This document shows positions 45,182-54,474 of a DNA stretch of 64,000 nt, piece by piece. The translations under genes were made by a program, and so were the position numbers. Source of the stretch: an uncultured Wenzhouxiangella sp. (GTDB lineage Bacteria; Pseudomonadota; Gammaproteobacteria; Xanthomonadales; Wenzhouxiangellaceae). Location of the stretch: NCBI GenBank assembly GCA_913057195.1, contig CAJXNL010000005.1, positions 1-64,000 on the forward strand, given 5' to 3'. Numbering within the stretch: position 1 is the stretch's first letter; each line of letters begins with the position of its first letter. The notes beneath the pieces are model-generated. The model saw only the letters and a program-made list of their open reading frames with translations. It was not told where the DNA came from and made no database searches.

Positions 45182-46030
45182 ATGAGAATCAGTTTCGATC
45201 AAATATCGGCGGCCTTGCTCGCTTTTTCGGGTGCGCTATGTTTGGCTTTAAGCCCGTCTGCAAACGCCGCTGAGTGCACCACAGACGGCTGGTCATCGGT
45301 CGTGGGGGCCTCATCGATCAGTGCTGGTAATAAAAGTGATGGATTTTTGGTGGCCTCAGGCGCGTGCTCATTAAACGTCACACTGCAAGGCGGGGAGGCC
45401 TATTTGGTTGATGACTCTCCGCTCGATGAGCGCCGGTTCAACACCCGGTTTTTCTTTAATCTCAGTGACGTGGCCGACGATGCGGTGATCTATCAAGCCA
45501 TGGATGGCGCGGAAACCGTTTTTGCGGCCAGCTATTCGGCTGTGGATGAGCGCATTCAAGTCAGCTTCAGCGGCTCGCCCAGCACCGCTGTTTCCCTGGG
45601 TCCGGTCGCTGCCGGCTGGAATGCCCTCGAGATTCGCTGGGCAAGCGATGCTCAAGCCACGCCCTCGGCTGTTTTGACGCATGCCTCGGGATCTCAAACC
45701 GTTGTTTCTGAGCCGACCAACACCAGCAATCTTTTAGTGGATGCGGCTCGGCTGGGCGTGGGGCGTCTCGATTCGACTCAACTGCCCACATCGGGCACCA
45801 TTTTCTTTGATGAATACGTCTCAAGGCGCGACGCCTTGGACAGTCAGCCGTTTGCAGCGCAGACTGAAGCGGGGTCAGGAGGTGAGATCCAGCCTTCGGA
45901 TGGGCGCCCCGTGGCGATCCCATTGGCTGCGGCTTGGTCGCTGCTTGCCATGGCCCTGGCGCTGTGGTTGTCCACTGTCTTTGGCCGCGCTCGCGGCCGT
46001 TTGCTTCCCATCATCGAAGCCAGACACTGA
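45182..46030 (+). CDS. Exported protein with C-terminal membrane anchor or sorting signal
   Basis: A 282-residue protein I do not recognise. A signal peptide runs ISAALLAFSGALCLALSPSANAAE. The mature region is rich in serine, aspartate and short strands (NTRFFFNLSDVADDAV, WNALEIRW, TIFFDEYVSR), like a lectin- or concanavalin-type beta sandwich. The C-terminus reads IPLAAAWSLLAMALALWLSTVF followed by RARGR, a short motif, a membrane helix and an arginine cluster, resembling IPTL-CTERM-type sorting signals. Two cysteines near the N-terminus of the mature part (ECTTDG, GACSLN) may form a disulfide. GTG codons at 45152/45155 within the tandem repeats are alternative starts. Confidence 0.6.
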   Translation: MRISFDQISAALLAFSGALCLALSPSANAAECTTDGWSSVVGASSISAGNKSDGFLVASGACSLNVTLQGGEAYLVDDSPLDERRFNTRFFFNLSDVADDAVIYQAMDGAETVFAASYSAVDERIQVSFSGSPSTAVSLGPVAAGWNALEIRWASDAQATPSAVLTHASGSQTVVSEPTNTSNLLVDAARLGVGRLDSTQLPTSGTIFFDEYVSRRDALDSQPFAAQTEAGSGGEIQPSDGRPVAIPLAAAWSLLAMALALWLSTVFGRARGRLLPIIEARH

Positions 46031-46075
46031 CAAGCAGAGGACCGCCCTCTGAACCTATCGATGGGGAGGTAGCGG

Positions 46076-46657
46076 TTAGGTTTGAGCGGGGTCTGGATCG
46101 GACGATGCTGTGTCGAGCGTTTGGGTTTGGAAGTCATCTGTTAAGCTCAGCAATCCGCGATCAGACAGCCAATCGTGGGCATCTTCCGCGTCATTGAGAA
46201 ACCACTTCTTCGCAGAACCCAGCCGAAAAGTGTAGCCCCAGGTGTCCATGTCCTGCATACACCGCTCTCGGCCAAACCCTGGGATATGATCGGCCAACAG
46301 AATCTGGAGGTAGCACACGGCATTTTCTTCGTCGTAGTCGCCCCCTGCATCTGTATCGAGATCGGCCCGTCGCTCATCATCCATGCACACGAAGTGACAA
46401 GCCTCATGCAGGATGGAATGGACGGGGGTGTCGCCGCGGGCATAGAGCCTGTTGCCGACCAGGCCAGCCTCGTCAGCACCCCAATAACTTCCGGGAATGT
46501 CATCATTCGATCCGACACGCTCAAACTGCAGACCGATGTGGCGCATTAACTGCCCCACCATGCTTCCAGAGACATCCCTCAGTCGAGCAACATCTTGTGG
46601 TTTTGCCTTGGACACAACTCCATCCCATCCATTGCTTTTGGCCCATGACGACCTCAA
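46076..46657 (-). CDS. HExxH-containing protein of unknown function
   Basis: A 193-residue soluble protein with no signal peptide. The sequence HSILHEACHFVCMDDERR holds a zincin-type HExxH (H84, E85, H88), and a glutamate-rich helix 22-27 residues later (DYDEENAVCYLQILLADH) could supply the third zinc ligand. The C-terminal region is acidic. It is probably a small metallopeptidase-like protein of a conserved but uncharacterised family. The start at 46657 is 23 bp from the divergent histidine kinase start; a later start at 46561 would still keep the motif. Confidence 0.65.
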   Translation of the reverse strand: MRSSWAKSNGWDGVVSKAKPQDVARLRDVSGSMVGQLMRHIGLQFERVGSNDDIPGSYWGADEAGLVGNRLYARGDTPVHSILHEACHFVCMDDERRADLDTDAGGDYDEENAVCYLQILLADHIPGFGRERCMQDMDTWGYTFRLGSAKKWFLNDAEDAHDWLSDRGLLSLTDDFQTQTLDTASSDPDPAQT

Positions 46658-46680
46658 CGCGAGCAGTTTAAAATAATCGA

Positions 46681-47901
46681 ATGAGCGAGCGTGCAGTCGA
46701 CACCAAAATTTTTCCCAAAATTTATCAATGGGTGGATGGCTTGGCTGATCGATTGTCTGGACTGCAGCCGGTCGATTGGCTGCGGTACCTGGGCCTTTTG
46801 ACCTGGGCGCTGGCCGCCATTGTCCTGGCCATTTTCCCGAATCTTCTCAGCGAGCCGCCCAAGACGAGCGCTGTGATTGGATGGTGGTCGGCGGCCATTT
46901 TATTTTTGCTGGCCTTTATCCATCCGGCCATGCGCCAACGCCAGCGCTCGCCACTGTGGTTGCGGGTGCTGCTGCTGTTGATTTTGTCTGGATCGGCATT
47001 GGCGATTAACTACTTCACTCAGTCAACGGTGGGGATTATTTTGGTGATGGTGGTGGCTGGCGTGCTGCCATGGCTCTTGCCCGCTGTGTTGGGTGTGGCC
47101 TGGGTGGCCGCGTTGGCACTGGTCGTTGGCTTGTGGGTGATTCTCTCTCCAGAGGGCAGCTTTTTATTGGCGCTGGTGTTTGTGATCACCAGTTTGGGGC
47201 TGGTGTTGTTTCCGTTCATTGCTTCGTTGTTGGCACTGCAGCAACTGCAGGCGCGCGCTGACCTTCGGCGCGTGAATGCACAGCTGCTGGCGACCCAGTC
47301 TTTGTTGGCTGAAAACACCCGCCTTGCCGAACGGGTTCGCATCTCACGTGATTTGCATGACTTAATGGGGCATCACCTCACGGCCCTGTCGCTGAACCTG
47401 GAAGCAGCCAGCCATGCTGGCCCCGATGCCGTCAGCGCGCACGTTGACCAAGCCGCATCGGTGGCCCGGGGGCTGTTGGGTGATGTCCGTGAGGTGGTCA
47501 GCGATCTTCGAAGCAATGACCAGGTCGATTTGCGCCGCGCTCTGGAAACTCTGATCGAGGGTGTCCCCGAGATCAATATCCACCTTGATATCCCCGCGGG
47601 CCTGTCACAGACCGACCCGCAACGTGCGCAGGCCTTGCTTCGCTGTGCCCAGGAAATCATCACCAATGCGGTGCGTCATGCCCAAGCCGAAAACCTGTGG
47701 CTGGGTCTCAGTGATGGTGAGCCAGGATTGGCGCTGATGGCCAGAGATGATGGCACGGGCACGCAGGAGTTTATTCCGGGCAATGGCATTAACGGCATGC
47801 GCGAGCGCTTAAAAGAGCTGGGTGGGCGCTTGGATGTGTCCACTGGTGCAGGCTTGGGCTTTCGGGTGCGGGCTTGGCTTCCGGAGCATCACGCCGGATG
47901 A
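46681..47901 (+). CDS. Sensor histidine kinase, DesK/NarL type (HisKA_3)
   Basis: A 406-residue membrane kinase. About six hydrophobic helices occupy residues 32-185 with no large periplasmic loop, so the signal is probably sensed in the membrane. A coiled linker leads to the HisKA_3 box RISRDLHDLMGHHLTALSLNLE, with the phosphorylated H226. The ATPase domain shows EIITNAVRHAQA (N box), ARDDGTG and GNGINGMRERLKELGGRL. Overlaps its response regulator by 4 bp. The DesK-like topology suggests sensing of membrane state, but the ligand is unknown. Confidence 0.9.
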   Translation: MSERAVDTKIFPKIYQWVDGLADRLSGLQPVDWLRYLGLLTWALAAIVLAIFPNLLSEPPKTSAVIGWWSAAILFLLAFIHPAMRQRQRSPLWLRVLLLLILSGSALAINYFTQSTVGIILVMVVAGVLPWLLPAVLGVAWVAALALVVGLWVILSPEGSFLLALVFVITSLGLVLFPFIASLLALQQLQARADLRRVNAQLLATQSLLAENTRLAERVRISRDLHDLMGHHLTALSLNLEAASHAGPDAVSAHVDQAASVARGLLGDVREVVSDLRSNDQVDLRRALETLIEGVPEINIHLDIPAGLSQTDPQRAQALLRCAQEIITNAVRHAQAENLWLGLSDGEPGLALMARDDGTGTQEFIPGNGINGMRERLKELGGRLDVSTGAGLGFRVRAWLPEHHAG

Positions 47902-48539
47902 TCCGTGTCATGCTCGTGGATGATCAAACCTTGGTTCGCCAAGGCGTTCGATCGCTGTTGGCACTGTCTGATGACATTGAGGTGATTGGGGAGGCTTCAG
48001 ATGGCGCAAGTGCCATTGACACAGTGCCGTCGTTGAGCCCTGATGTCTTGCTTTTGGACTTGCGTATGCCCGAGGTCAACGGCATCGAGGTGTTGTCAAC
48101 GTTGTCGTCTAGAAACCAGCTGCCGCCGACGCTGATCTTGACCACGTTTGATGATGACGAGCTGGTGCTGGCTGGCATCCGAGCCGGCGCCAAGGGGTAT
48201 TTGCTCAAAGATGTGGGCCTGGAGGCTTTACTGGATGCGGTTCGCACGCTTGCCGGCGGTCACACCTTGATCAATCCGGCGATCACCGAGCGTTTGCAGC
48301 AAGGCCTTAAAAGCCACACCCATACATTCAGTGCGCTTGAGCAACCTGAGGCCATGACACCCCGAGAGACTGAAATTCTTCGGCTGATGGCCGGCGGATA
48401 CGCCAATAAAGAGATTGCCCGCGCCTTAGATGTGGCCGAGGGCACCATCAAAAACCATGTCTCTAACATCCTCTCAAAAATGGGGGTGCGAGATCGCACG
48501 CGCGCTGTTTTAAAGGCCATTGAGGCGGGGTTCATTTGA
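47898..48539 (+). CDS. Response regulator, NarL/LuxR family
   Basis: A 213-residue regulator. The receiver domain carries the acidic pair in MLVDDQ, phosphoacceptor D54 in LLLDLRMP and the lysine in GYLLKDV. The LuxR-type helix-turn-helix is MTPRETEILRLMAGGYANKEIARALDVAEGTIKNHVSNILSKMGV. The ATG at 47898 overlaps the kinase stop (ATGA). The M28 peptidase gene downstream is a possible target but has its own -10-like element. Confidence 0.93.
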   Translation: MIRVMLVDDQTLVRQGVRSLLALSDDIEVIGEASDGASAIDTVPSLSPDVLLLDLRMPEVNGIEVLSTLSSRNQLPPTLILTTFDDDELVLAGIRAGAKGYLLKDVGLEALLDAVRTLAGGHTLINPAITERLQQGLKSHTHTFSALEQPEAMTPRETEILRLMAGGYANKEIARALDVAEGTIKNHVSNILSKMGVRDRTRAVLKAIEAGFI

Positions 48540-48554
48540 CAGCAGCAGCCGGGC

Positions 48555-48560
48555 TACAAT
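48555..48560 (+). promoter_or_regulatory. Candidate -10 box (TACAAT) for the M28 peptidase gene
   Basis: TACAAT followed by GG lies 36 bp before the ATG at 48597. A perfect TTGACA occurs at 48536-48541 but with only 13 bp between, shorter than usual. Confidence 0.35.
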
Positions 48561-48596
48561 GGCAGTCACCCATCCACCGATGATGAAGGATTGATC

Positions 48597-50300
48597 ATGT
48601 TAAAACAAACTCACCTTTTCTTGGCAGCGGCGTTTTTAAGCGTCATTGCACTATTGCTGACGGGCTGTCAGCCGGGCAGCGCGCCAGAGCAAGAGGCGGC
48701 TGAACCTGCGCTGCCTGCTGTTGTTGATGGTGACGCGCAAAGCTATGCGGGCCATGTGCAAACGTTGTCATCCAACGCCTTCGCGGGTCGGGCGCCGGGC
48801 ACGCAGGGCGAAGAATTGACGCTTGAGTATCTGACCGAACAGTTCTCGGCGCTGGGCATGGCGCCTGGTTATGAATCGGCCGATGGGCCCAGCTACCTTC
48901 AGCCGGTGCCCATGGTGGAGATCACCAACCAGTCAAGAACACCATTGTCGATGAATCACGGCGGAGAGTCATTCGAACTGAATTACCCCGAGGACATGAT
49001 CATTGGCTCTCGACGCTTAGGCGATCAGCCACACGGCGTTGAATCGTCAGAAGTGATCTTTGTGGGCTATGGTGTCGTCGCGCCTGAGTATGACTGGAAT
49101 GATTATGAAGGCGTTGATGTGGAGGGCAAGACCGTTGTCATGCTTGTCAATGATCCGGGTTTTGCCACCGAAGACCCCGAGCTGTTCAATGGCCGAGCGA
49201 TGACCTACTATGGTCGATGGACATATAAGTATGAAGAAGCAGCGCGACAAGGGGCTGCGGCAGCCATTATTGTGCACGACACTGCTCCGGCGTCGTATCC
49301 GTGGGAGGTGGTCATCAACAGTTGGTCCAGTGCCCAGTTTGAATTGGCGTCAGACTCAGATGCCGTCGTCAGCGCGCTGGAAGGTTGGGTCACCATTGAT
49401 GCAGCGCGGGAGTTGTTTGCCAAAAGCGACATGGACTTTGATGCCATGCAAGAAGCCGCGGCATCAAATGATTTTCAAGCCGTCAGTTTGGGCACCACGT
49501 TGACCGCTCAAGTGACCAATTCAATTCGTCGAGGCGTTTCATATAACTTCATCGCGAAGATGGAAGGTCAAACTCGGCCTGATGAAGCGGTGGTTTACAC
49601 CGCTCACTGGGACCACTTGGGCCGAACCTTACAAGTGCCTGGATCCGCTGGGATATACAACGGGGCCATTGACAATGCCTCGGGGACCGCAGGGCTGATT
49701 GAAATTGCCCGAATGTACGCCGAGGCCGGTGCGCCTGAGCGAACCGTGCTGTTTGTGGCGGTGACGTTGGAAGAGTATGGACTCTTAGGGTCTCGATATT
49801 ATGCCAACAACCCCGTCATCCCGACCGATCAAACGGTGGCCGCCATCAATATGGACGCTTTGAGTTTGGTTGGGCCCACTGAAGATGTGGTCGTGGTGGG
49901 GTATGGGTCCTCTGAGCTTGAGGATATCCTCAAAGAGGCCGTCAAGATCCAAGATCGGGTGGTGGTTCCCGAACCCACGCCCGAAGGCGGCTTCTACTAT
50001 CGCTCAGACCACTTCAACTTCGCGCGCGTGGGTGTTCCCGCGCTGTATGCCAAAGGCGGGATTCGTCACCGCGAGCTTGGTGAGGCATACGGTATCCAGT
50101 GGAATGAGGACTATCGAGATGTCCGGTATCACAAGCAAGCCGATGAGTTTGACCCTGACTGGGATTTTCGGGGCGTGATCGAAGATCTGGAACTTTTGTA
50201 TGTTGTTGGCCGGCACTTAACGGAGACAGACACATGGCCTGAGTGGTACGAAGGCAATGAGTTTAAGTCAATCCGTCAAGCGGATCGAGCTGGGCAATAA
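48597..50300 (+). CDS. M28-family lipoprotein peptidase with PA domain
   Basis: A 567-residue predicted lipoprotein (lipobox LLTGC). Residues about 150-250 form a protease-associated domain insert. The M28 zinc site is complete: H and D of YTAHWDHLGR, D of GAIDNASGTAG, the glutamate pair of VTLEEYGLLG, D of INMDALS and H of YYRSDHFNFARVGVPA. Such enzymes are envelope aminopeptidases releasing amino acids from peptides. The ATG at 48597 follows AAGGA; a TTG at 48591 is less likely. A hairpin terminator follows. Confidence 0.92.
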   Translation: MLKQTHLFLAAAFLSVIALLLTGCQPGSAPEQEAAEPALPAVVDGDAQSYAGHVQTLSSNAFAGRAPGTQGEELTLEYLTEQFSALGMAPGYESADGPSYLQPVPMVEITNQSRTPLSMNHGGESFELNYPEDMIIGSRRLGDQPHGVESSEVIFVGYGVVAPEYDWNDYEGVDVEGKTVVMLVNDPGFATEDPELFNGRAMTYYGRWTYKYEEAARQGAAAAIIVHDTAPASYPWEVVINSWSSAQFELASDSDAVVSALEGWVTIDAARELFAKSDMDFDAMQEAAASNDFQAVSLGTTLTAQVTNSIRRGVSYNFIAKMEGQTRPDEAVVYTAHWDHLGRTLQVPGSAGIYNGAIDNASGTAGLIEIARMYAEAGAPERTVLFVAVTLEEYGLLGSRYYANNPVIPTDQTVAAINMDALSLVGPTEDVVVVGYGSSELEDILKEAVKIQDRVVVPEPTPEGGFYYRSDHFNFARVGVPALYAKGGIRHRELGEAYGIQWNEDYRDVRYHKQADEFDPDWDFRGVIEDLELLYVVGRHLTETDTWPEWYEGNEFKSIRQADRAGQ

Positions 50301-50317
50301 CCACAGACAAGAAGCCG

Positions 50318-50340
50318 ATCGGCCAGACGCCCCGGCCGAT
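50318..50340 (+). terminator. Hairpin after the M28 peptidase gene
   Basis: A 7-bp stem ATCGGCC/GGCCGAT with a 9-nt loop starts 18 bp after the stop codon. It lacks a T run; the stronger hairpin at 50352 follows. Confidence 0.35.
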
Positions 50341-50351
50341 TGATGACGACG

Positions 50352-50394
50352 CATTTCGGCCTCACCGCGTTTTGTGGTGGGGCCGAAATGTTTT
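50352..50394 (+). terminator. Strong intrinsic terminator for the M28 peptidase gene
   Basis: A 15-bp stem with one G-T pair (50352-50366 with 50376-50390), a 9-nt loop and a following TTTT at 50391-50394. It serves the plus strand. The right arm and tail overlap the last codons and stop of the convergent patatin gene, so patatin's C-terminus is encoded inside a terminator. Confidence 0.75.
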
Positions 50395-51285
50395 CAGGGC
50401 ATCGTGGGCGAATTTTTCGCCCAGGCGCCTGACCTCCTCAGCCCGATAGAACTCGTGGGCCTGGCAGACGGTTTTGGGTACGTTGATCACCAGATCAGGG
50501 TTGAACATGGCCATGTTGTGGCGGGTGATGGCCGCTTCCATGGTGTCCAGCGAGCGAATCAAGACCGCAATCAGCCCCGGTGTTGTTTTGTCTGCCCTGG
50601 GCTTGTCTTTGGAGAAGTTCTCCATCAGCTCACGGACGCGATCCATCAAACCCAAGTCGTCGTCTTGCGTTGCTTCCGTGCTTAAGGCCTGGGTGGCCTC
50701 TGTTGTGTCGGCGGCCCCATTGACGTTCACCACCACAGTCAAATCACAGATGGATCTCAACGTCGGTGAGATGGGCACTGGGTTGAGTAAGCCGCCATCG
50801 ACCAGGGTTCGACCACGGTAGTGGTGTGGCGTGAACAGACCTGGAATGGCAATGGATGCGCGGATGGCCTCATACAGCGAGCCGTGGTCTAACCAGACTT
50901 CTCTGCCTTGATCAATGTCCACGGCAACCGCTGTGAAATCAATCTCCAGGTCTTCAATGTTCACCTCACCGGCCAGCTCAGCCAGTTTTTGGGTGATCTT
51001 TTTGCCCCGGATCAAGCCACCCGACAGCGTCCAGTCGACCATGGAGAGCACGTCGCTTCGTTGAAGTGTTTCGACCCAGGTTTGGTAGTTGTTGAGTTGG
51101 CCGGCGGCATACATGCCCCCCACCAGCGCTCCCATCGAACTTCCTGCGATCGCCTCAATTTTTGCGCCAGCGGCCTCCAAGGCATGAATGACCCCGATGT
51201 GTGCCAGACCTCGAGCACCGCCTGAACCCAGCACCAGGGCCACCGAGCAGCCGTCGAGTGTGCCTTCTTTTGCGCTGTCCACCAT
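50362..51285 (-). CDS. Patatin-like phospholipase (RssA type)
   Basis: A 307-residue lipid acyl hydrolase. The oxyanion loop GSGGARGLAHIGVI is at 20-33, the nucleophile S50 in AGSSMGALVGG and the catalytic Asp162 in LVDGGLLNPVP. It resembles E. coli RssA with an added C-terminal region of about 60 residues. No signal peptide is visible, so it is likely cytoplasmic or membrane-associated. It follows the RND pump gene by 18 bp on the same strand. A TACACT on the minus strand (51290-51295 region) just before the ATG could also drive a leaderless transcript. Confidence 0.9.
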   Translation of the reverse strand: MVDSAKEGTLDGCSVALVLGSGGARGLAHIGVIHALEAAGAKIEAIAGSSMGALVGGMYAAGQLNNYQTWVETLQRSDVLSMVDWTLSGGLIRGKKITQKLAELAGEVNIEDLEIDFTAVAVDIDQGREVWLDHGSLYEAIRASIAIPGLFTPHHYRGRTLVDGGLLNPVPISPTLRSICDLTVVVNVNGAADTTEATQALSTEATQDDDLGLMDRVRELMENFSKDKPRADKTTPGLIAVLIRSLDTMEAAITRHNMAMFNPDLVINVPKTVCQAHEFYRAEEVRRLGEKFAHDALKTFRPHHKTR

Positions 51286-51303
51286 GCCTACAGTGTAGCG
51301 GAT

Positions 51304-54300
51304 CTATGGCGCGGTGCTCTTTTCAGCCCCAAACCCCTTGGAGAGGCTGCTGGCTTTTCTGGCAAACCACCGGCGAGCATCGTCGGCGATCAAATACAAA
51401 ATGGGGATCAGTGCGAGCGTAATGATGGTTGAAAAGACAATCCCGAATGCAAGCGATGTGGCCATCGGGATGACAATCTGTGCCTGCAGGCTGGTCTCGA
51501 AAAAGATGATCGGCGCCAATCCCAAAAACGTGGTCATGGATGTGAGTAGGATCGGTCGGAATCGAGTTCGTGCCGCCTTCAGAGCCGCGTCAATTTTTTG
51601 CTCGCCGGCCTGGTGATGACGATTCACAAAATCCACCAAAATCAGGCTGTCATTGACCACGACACCGGCCAGGGCAATGATGCCGAAAAAGCTGAGCATG
51701 CTGATTGGAATGCCCAACAGCCAGTGGCCAACGACCGCCCCGATCATTCCAAATGGAATCACCGACATGATGAGCAGGGGCTGGATATAGGATTTCAAGG
51801 GAATGGCCAGCAGCGCGTAAATGAGGAAGAACGCTAAAGCGGTTCCGGCCAGCAGGTCGGAACGAATTTCTTGTTGATCGCGCGTTTGTCCGGCCAGTCG
51901 GTAGTCCACCGATGGGTAATCGGCCAAAATTTTTGGAATTTCGACCGTTCTGAGCTCATTGGCAATGCGACCAGGCTCGGCCAATTCCTTATCAACGCGC
52001 GCTGATATGTTGACCGAGCGCTCCCGATCAAACCGTCGAATGGTGGTGGGGCTTGAGCCCATCTCCAAAGACGCCACCGCGGAAAATGGCACCTCTTCGC
52101 CTGTCGGCGTACGAATCCGCATGTTTTCAAGATAGCCCTGTGAAGTGCGCTGATCTTTCGGATAGCGAACCATGACGCGGACATCGTCCTGGCCGCGTTG
52201 GATGCGTTGCACTTCTTCACCAAAGAAGGCCTGACGGACTTGCCGGGCCAAATCTTGCTGGGTGAGTCCCAGCGCTTCGGCCTGCGGTTGAATCGTCAGC
52301 TGAAGCTCCCGAATGCCTGCCTCGTAAGAATTGCGAATATCAAATGTTCCGGCGTATTCGGTGATTTTTTCCTCGACTGCTTTGGCGGCTTGTTGGAGCT
52401 GATTGATGTCGTTGCCGACCAGTTGGAACGACAGATCAGGCCCTTCGCCCCCTGGTCCGCCCGCGCCACCGATTCGAAGACCGCGAACCCCGGGCAATTG
52501 CCCCACCTCATCGCGCCAGGCCTGTTCGAGTGCCTGGGTCGATACTCGGGAAGCCTCATCGCGGGTCAGCTCAATGAACAAGCCGCCGGTGGTGTCTGAT
52601 CCCGACCAAGAAAAGACGGTTCGAATGATCGGGCCGGGGAGGTTGTGTTTTTCTTGTAGCTTCGCATCGGCTTGTTTCAAGGTGGCGTTTAGAAAATCCA
52701 TTGTCCGGTGCGTCACCTCAGACGGTGTGCCCTCATTCATCTCCAGATCAGCGCGGACAAAATCACCGGCAAAGTCTGGGAAGAAGACCACCTTCATTAA
52801 GCCACTGACAATCAGCCCCAACGAGAGAATCAGCACCGCAATAAAAGAGGCCAATGCAAGATAACGGCGCTTAAGCATGGCCTGCAGTGAAGGCAGATAC
52901 ACTCGGTCAATGAACTCAAAAAGTTTGTTTGAAAATCCGCGTTGGAATCGAATAAAGCGGTTGTTGGTGTCCGAGGGATGCGTTTTGACTTTCATGTGGG
53001 CCAAGTGCGCGGGCAAAATTAATTTTGATTCCACCAAAGACAACACCAGGCACAGCACCACCACCCAGCCAATGGCGGCAAAGAACTGCCCAGAGATTCC
53101 GCCCACCATGAGAATGGGCAAAAATGCCACGATGGTGGTCAACACGCCGAATGTTGCAGGGATTGCAACGCGATAGACGCCATTGACCACGTTATCCACC
53201 GAATGGCCATGCTCTCGAATTTCTGAATAGGCAGACTCACCCATTACGATGGCATCATCCACCACGATCCCTAAGACCACCAAAAAGCCAAATAAACTGA
53301 TTAGGTTGATTGTGACCCCAACCAACGGCAATGCCCACATCGCCCCCATGAAGGCGATAAATAAGCCCACCATGACCCAAAAAGCCAGCTTTAGGCGTAA
53401 AAACAAGGTCAGAATCAAAAACACCAAAAGCGAGCCGACCAGCAGGTTTTCCACCATCATCTCGATGCGGCCGCTGAGGTAATAGGAGGTGTCCGCCCAC
53501 CAATCGACACTGATGCCGGAGGGCAATGACGCTTGCATATCGTCGATATAGGCCCGCACCTGACGGGAGACCGCCAACGCGTCTTGCTCGCCGATGGCCA
53601 GCACTTGGATGCCAATCGCCGATTGCCCGTTGTGTCGAGAATAGCGGTCGCGCTCGACAAACCCATCTTGGATTTCGGCAATGTCGCGCACCAGAATCCG
53701 GCTGCCGTCGGGGTTGGTGCGAACAACAATGTCTTCAAAGTCACGCCCCACGTAAGCCTGGCCCACCGTTCGAACCAAAATGTCGCCACTGTCAGTTTCG
53801 ATTCGGCCGCCGGGCAGATCCAGGCTGGATCGGCGAAGTGCCGAGGCCACTTCCGCCAGCGTCAGATCATATGCACGCAGCGTCTCCTCGCGCACTTCGA
53901 TGCCGATTTCGTAGGCGCGATCGCCCACCATTTCGGCTCGCGTCACCGCAGGCAGCGCGACGATGTCGTCCCGGATTTGGCGCGCGGCCTCTTTGAGGGT
54001 GCGTTCTTCGACATCACCGAAGACCGAGACCCACAGGACTTCATTGGTCCATTCGTTGCGCCGCACGATGGGGCGCTCGGTTTCAGCTGGGAAGGTGGAG
54101 ATTGAGTCCACCCGATTTTTGACTTTGTCTAAGACCTCCAGTACGTCATACTCCGGCGCCACCTCCACGGTGACAGAGCCCGAGCCCTCCCGGGCGGTCG
54201 AGGTCATTTCCTTGAGCCCTTCTAAGTCTTGAATGGCCTCTTCGATCTTGATCAACACGCCCTCTTCGACATCACGCGGGGTGCCGCCTCGGTAGGGCAC

Positions 54301-54471
54301 AGTGACCGTGACATAGTTGACTTCAATCCTGGGTTGGACTTCTTTGGTGATCGTTGCGGTGGTGAATAATCCGCCACCGATCAAGCACACCATCAACAGA
54401 TTGGCAGCGACCGGGTTGTGGGCAAACCAGGCGATGATGTTGCCATACCAATTGCGCTTGGACAGTTCCAT
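51304..54471 (-). CDS. RND efflux transporter, inner-membrane pump
   Basis: A 1055-residue pump of the AcrB/HAE family, with twelve transmembrane helices in two halves and two large periplasmic loops. The first helix WFAHNPVAANLLMVCLIGGG, the proton-relay aspartates in GIVVDDAIVMGESAYSEI, the GGI-containing LPILMVGGISGQFFAAIG and the C-terminal GIIALAGVVVNDSLILVDFVN and RFRPILLTSMTTFLGLAPI are family motifs. Homologues export lipophilic compounds or detergents through TolC. It lies 3 bp after the adaptor gene. The N-terminal motifs resemble the MexW/VmeI-like branch more than AcrB, but I cannot assign substrates. Confidence 0.93.
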   Translation of the reverse strand: MELSKRNWYGNIIAWFAHNPVAANLLMVCLIGGGLFTTATITKEVQPRIEVNYVTVTVPYRGGTPRDVEEGVLIKIEEAIQDLEGLKEMTSTAREGSGSVTVEVAPEYDVLEVLDKVKNRVDSISTFPAETERPIVRRNEWTNEVLWVSVFGDVEERTLKEAARQIRDDIVALPAVTRAEMVGDRAYEIGIEVREETLRAYDLTLAEVASALRRSSLDLPGGRIETDSGDILVRTVGQAYVGRDFEDIVVRTNPDGSRILVRDIAEIQDGFVERDRYSRHNGQSAIGIQVLAIGEQDALAVSRQVRAYIDDMQASLPSGISVDWWADTSYYLSGRIEMMVENLLVGSLLVFLILTLFLRLKLAFWVMVGLFIAFMGAMWALPLVGVTINLISLFGFLVVLGIVVDDAIVMGESAYSEIREHGHSVDNVVNGVYRVAIPATFGVLTTIVAFLPILMVGGISGQFFAAIGWVVVLCLVLSLVESKLILPAHLAHMKVKTHPSDTNNRFIRFQRGFSNKLFEFIDRVYLPSLQAMLKRRYLALASFIAVLILSLGLIVSGLMKVVFFPDFAGDFVRADLEMNEGTPSEVTHRTMDFLNATLKQADAKLQEKHNLPGPIIRTVFSWSGSDTTGGLFIELTRDEASRVSTQALEQAWRDEVGQLPGVRGLRIGGAGGPGGEGPDLSFQLVGNDINQLQQAAKAVEEKITEYAGTFDIRNSYEAGIRELQLTIQPQAEALGLTQQDLARQVRQAFFGEEVQRIQRGQDDVRVMVRYPKDQRTSQGYLENMRIRTPTGEEVPFSAVASLEMGSSPTTIRRFDRERSVNISARVDKELAEPGRIANELRTVEIPKILADYPSVDYRLAGQTRDQQEIRSDLLAGTALAFFLIYALLAIPLKSYIQPLLIMSVIPFGMIGAVVGHWLLGIPISMLSFFGIIALAGVVVNDSLILVDFVNRHHQAGEQKIDAALKAARTRFRPILLTSMTTFLGLAPIIFFETSLQAQIVIPMATSLAFGIVFSTIITLALIPILYLIADDARRWFARKASSLSKGFGAEKSTAP

Positions 54472-54474
54472 GGC

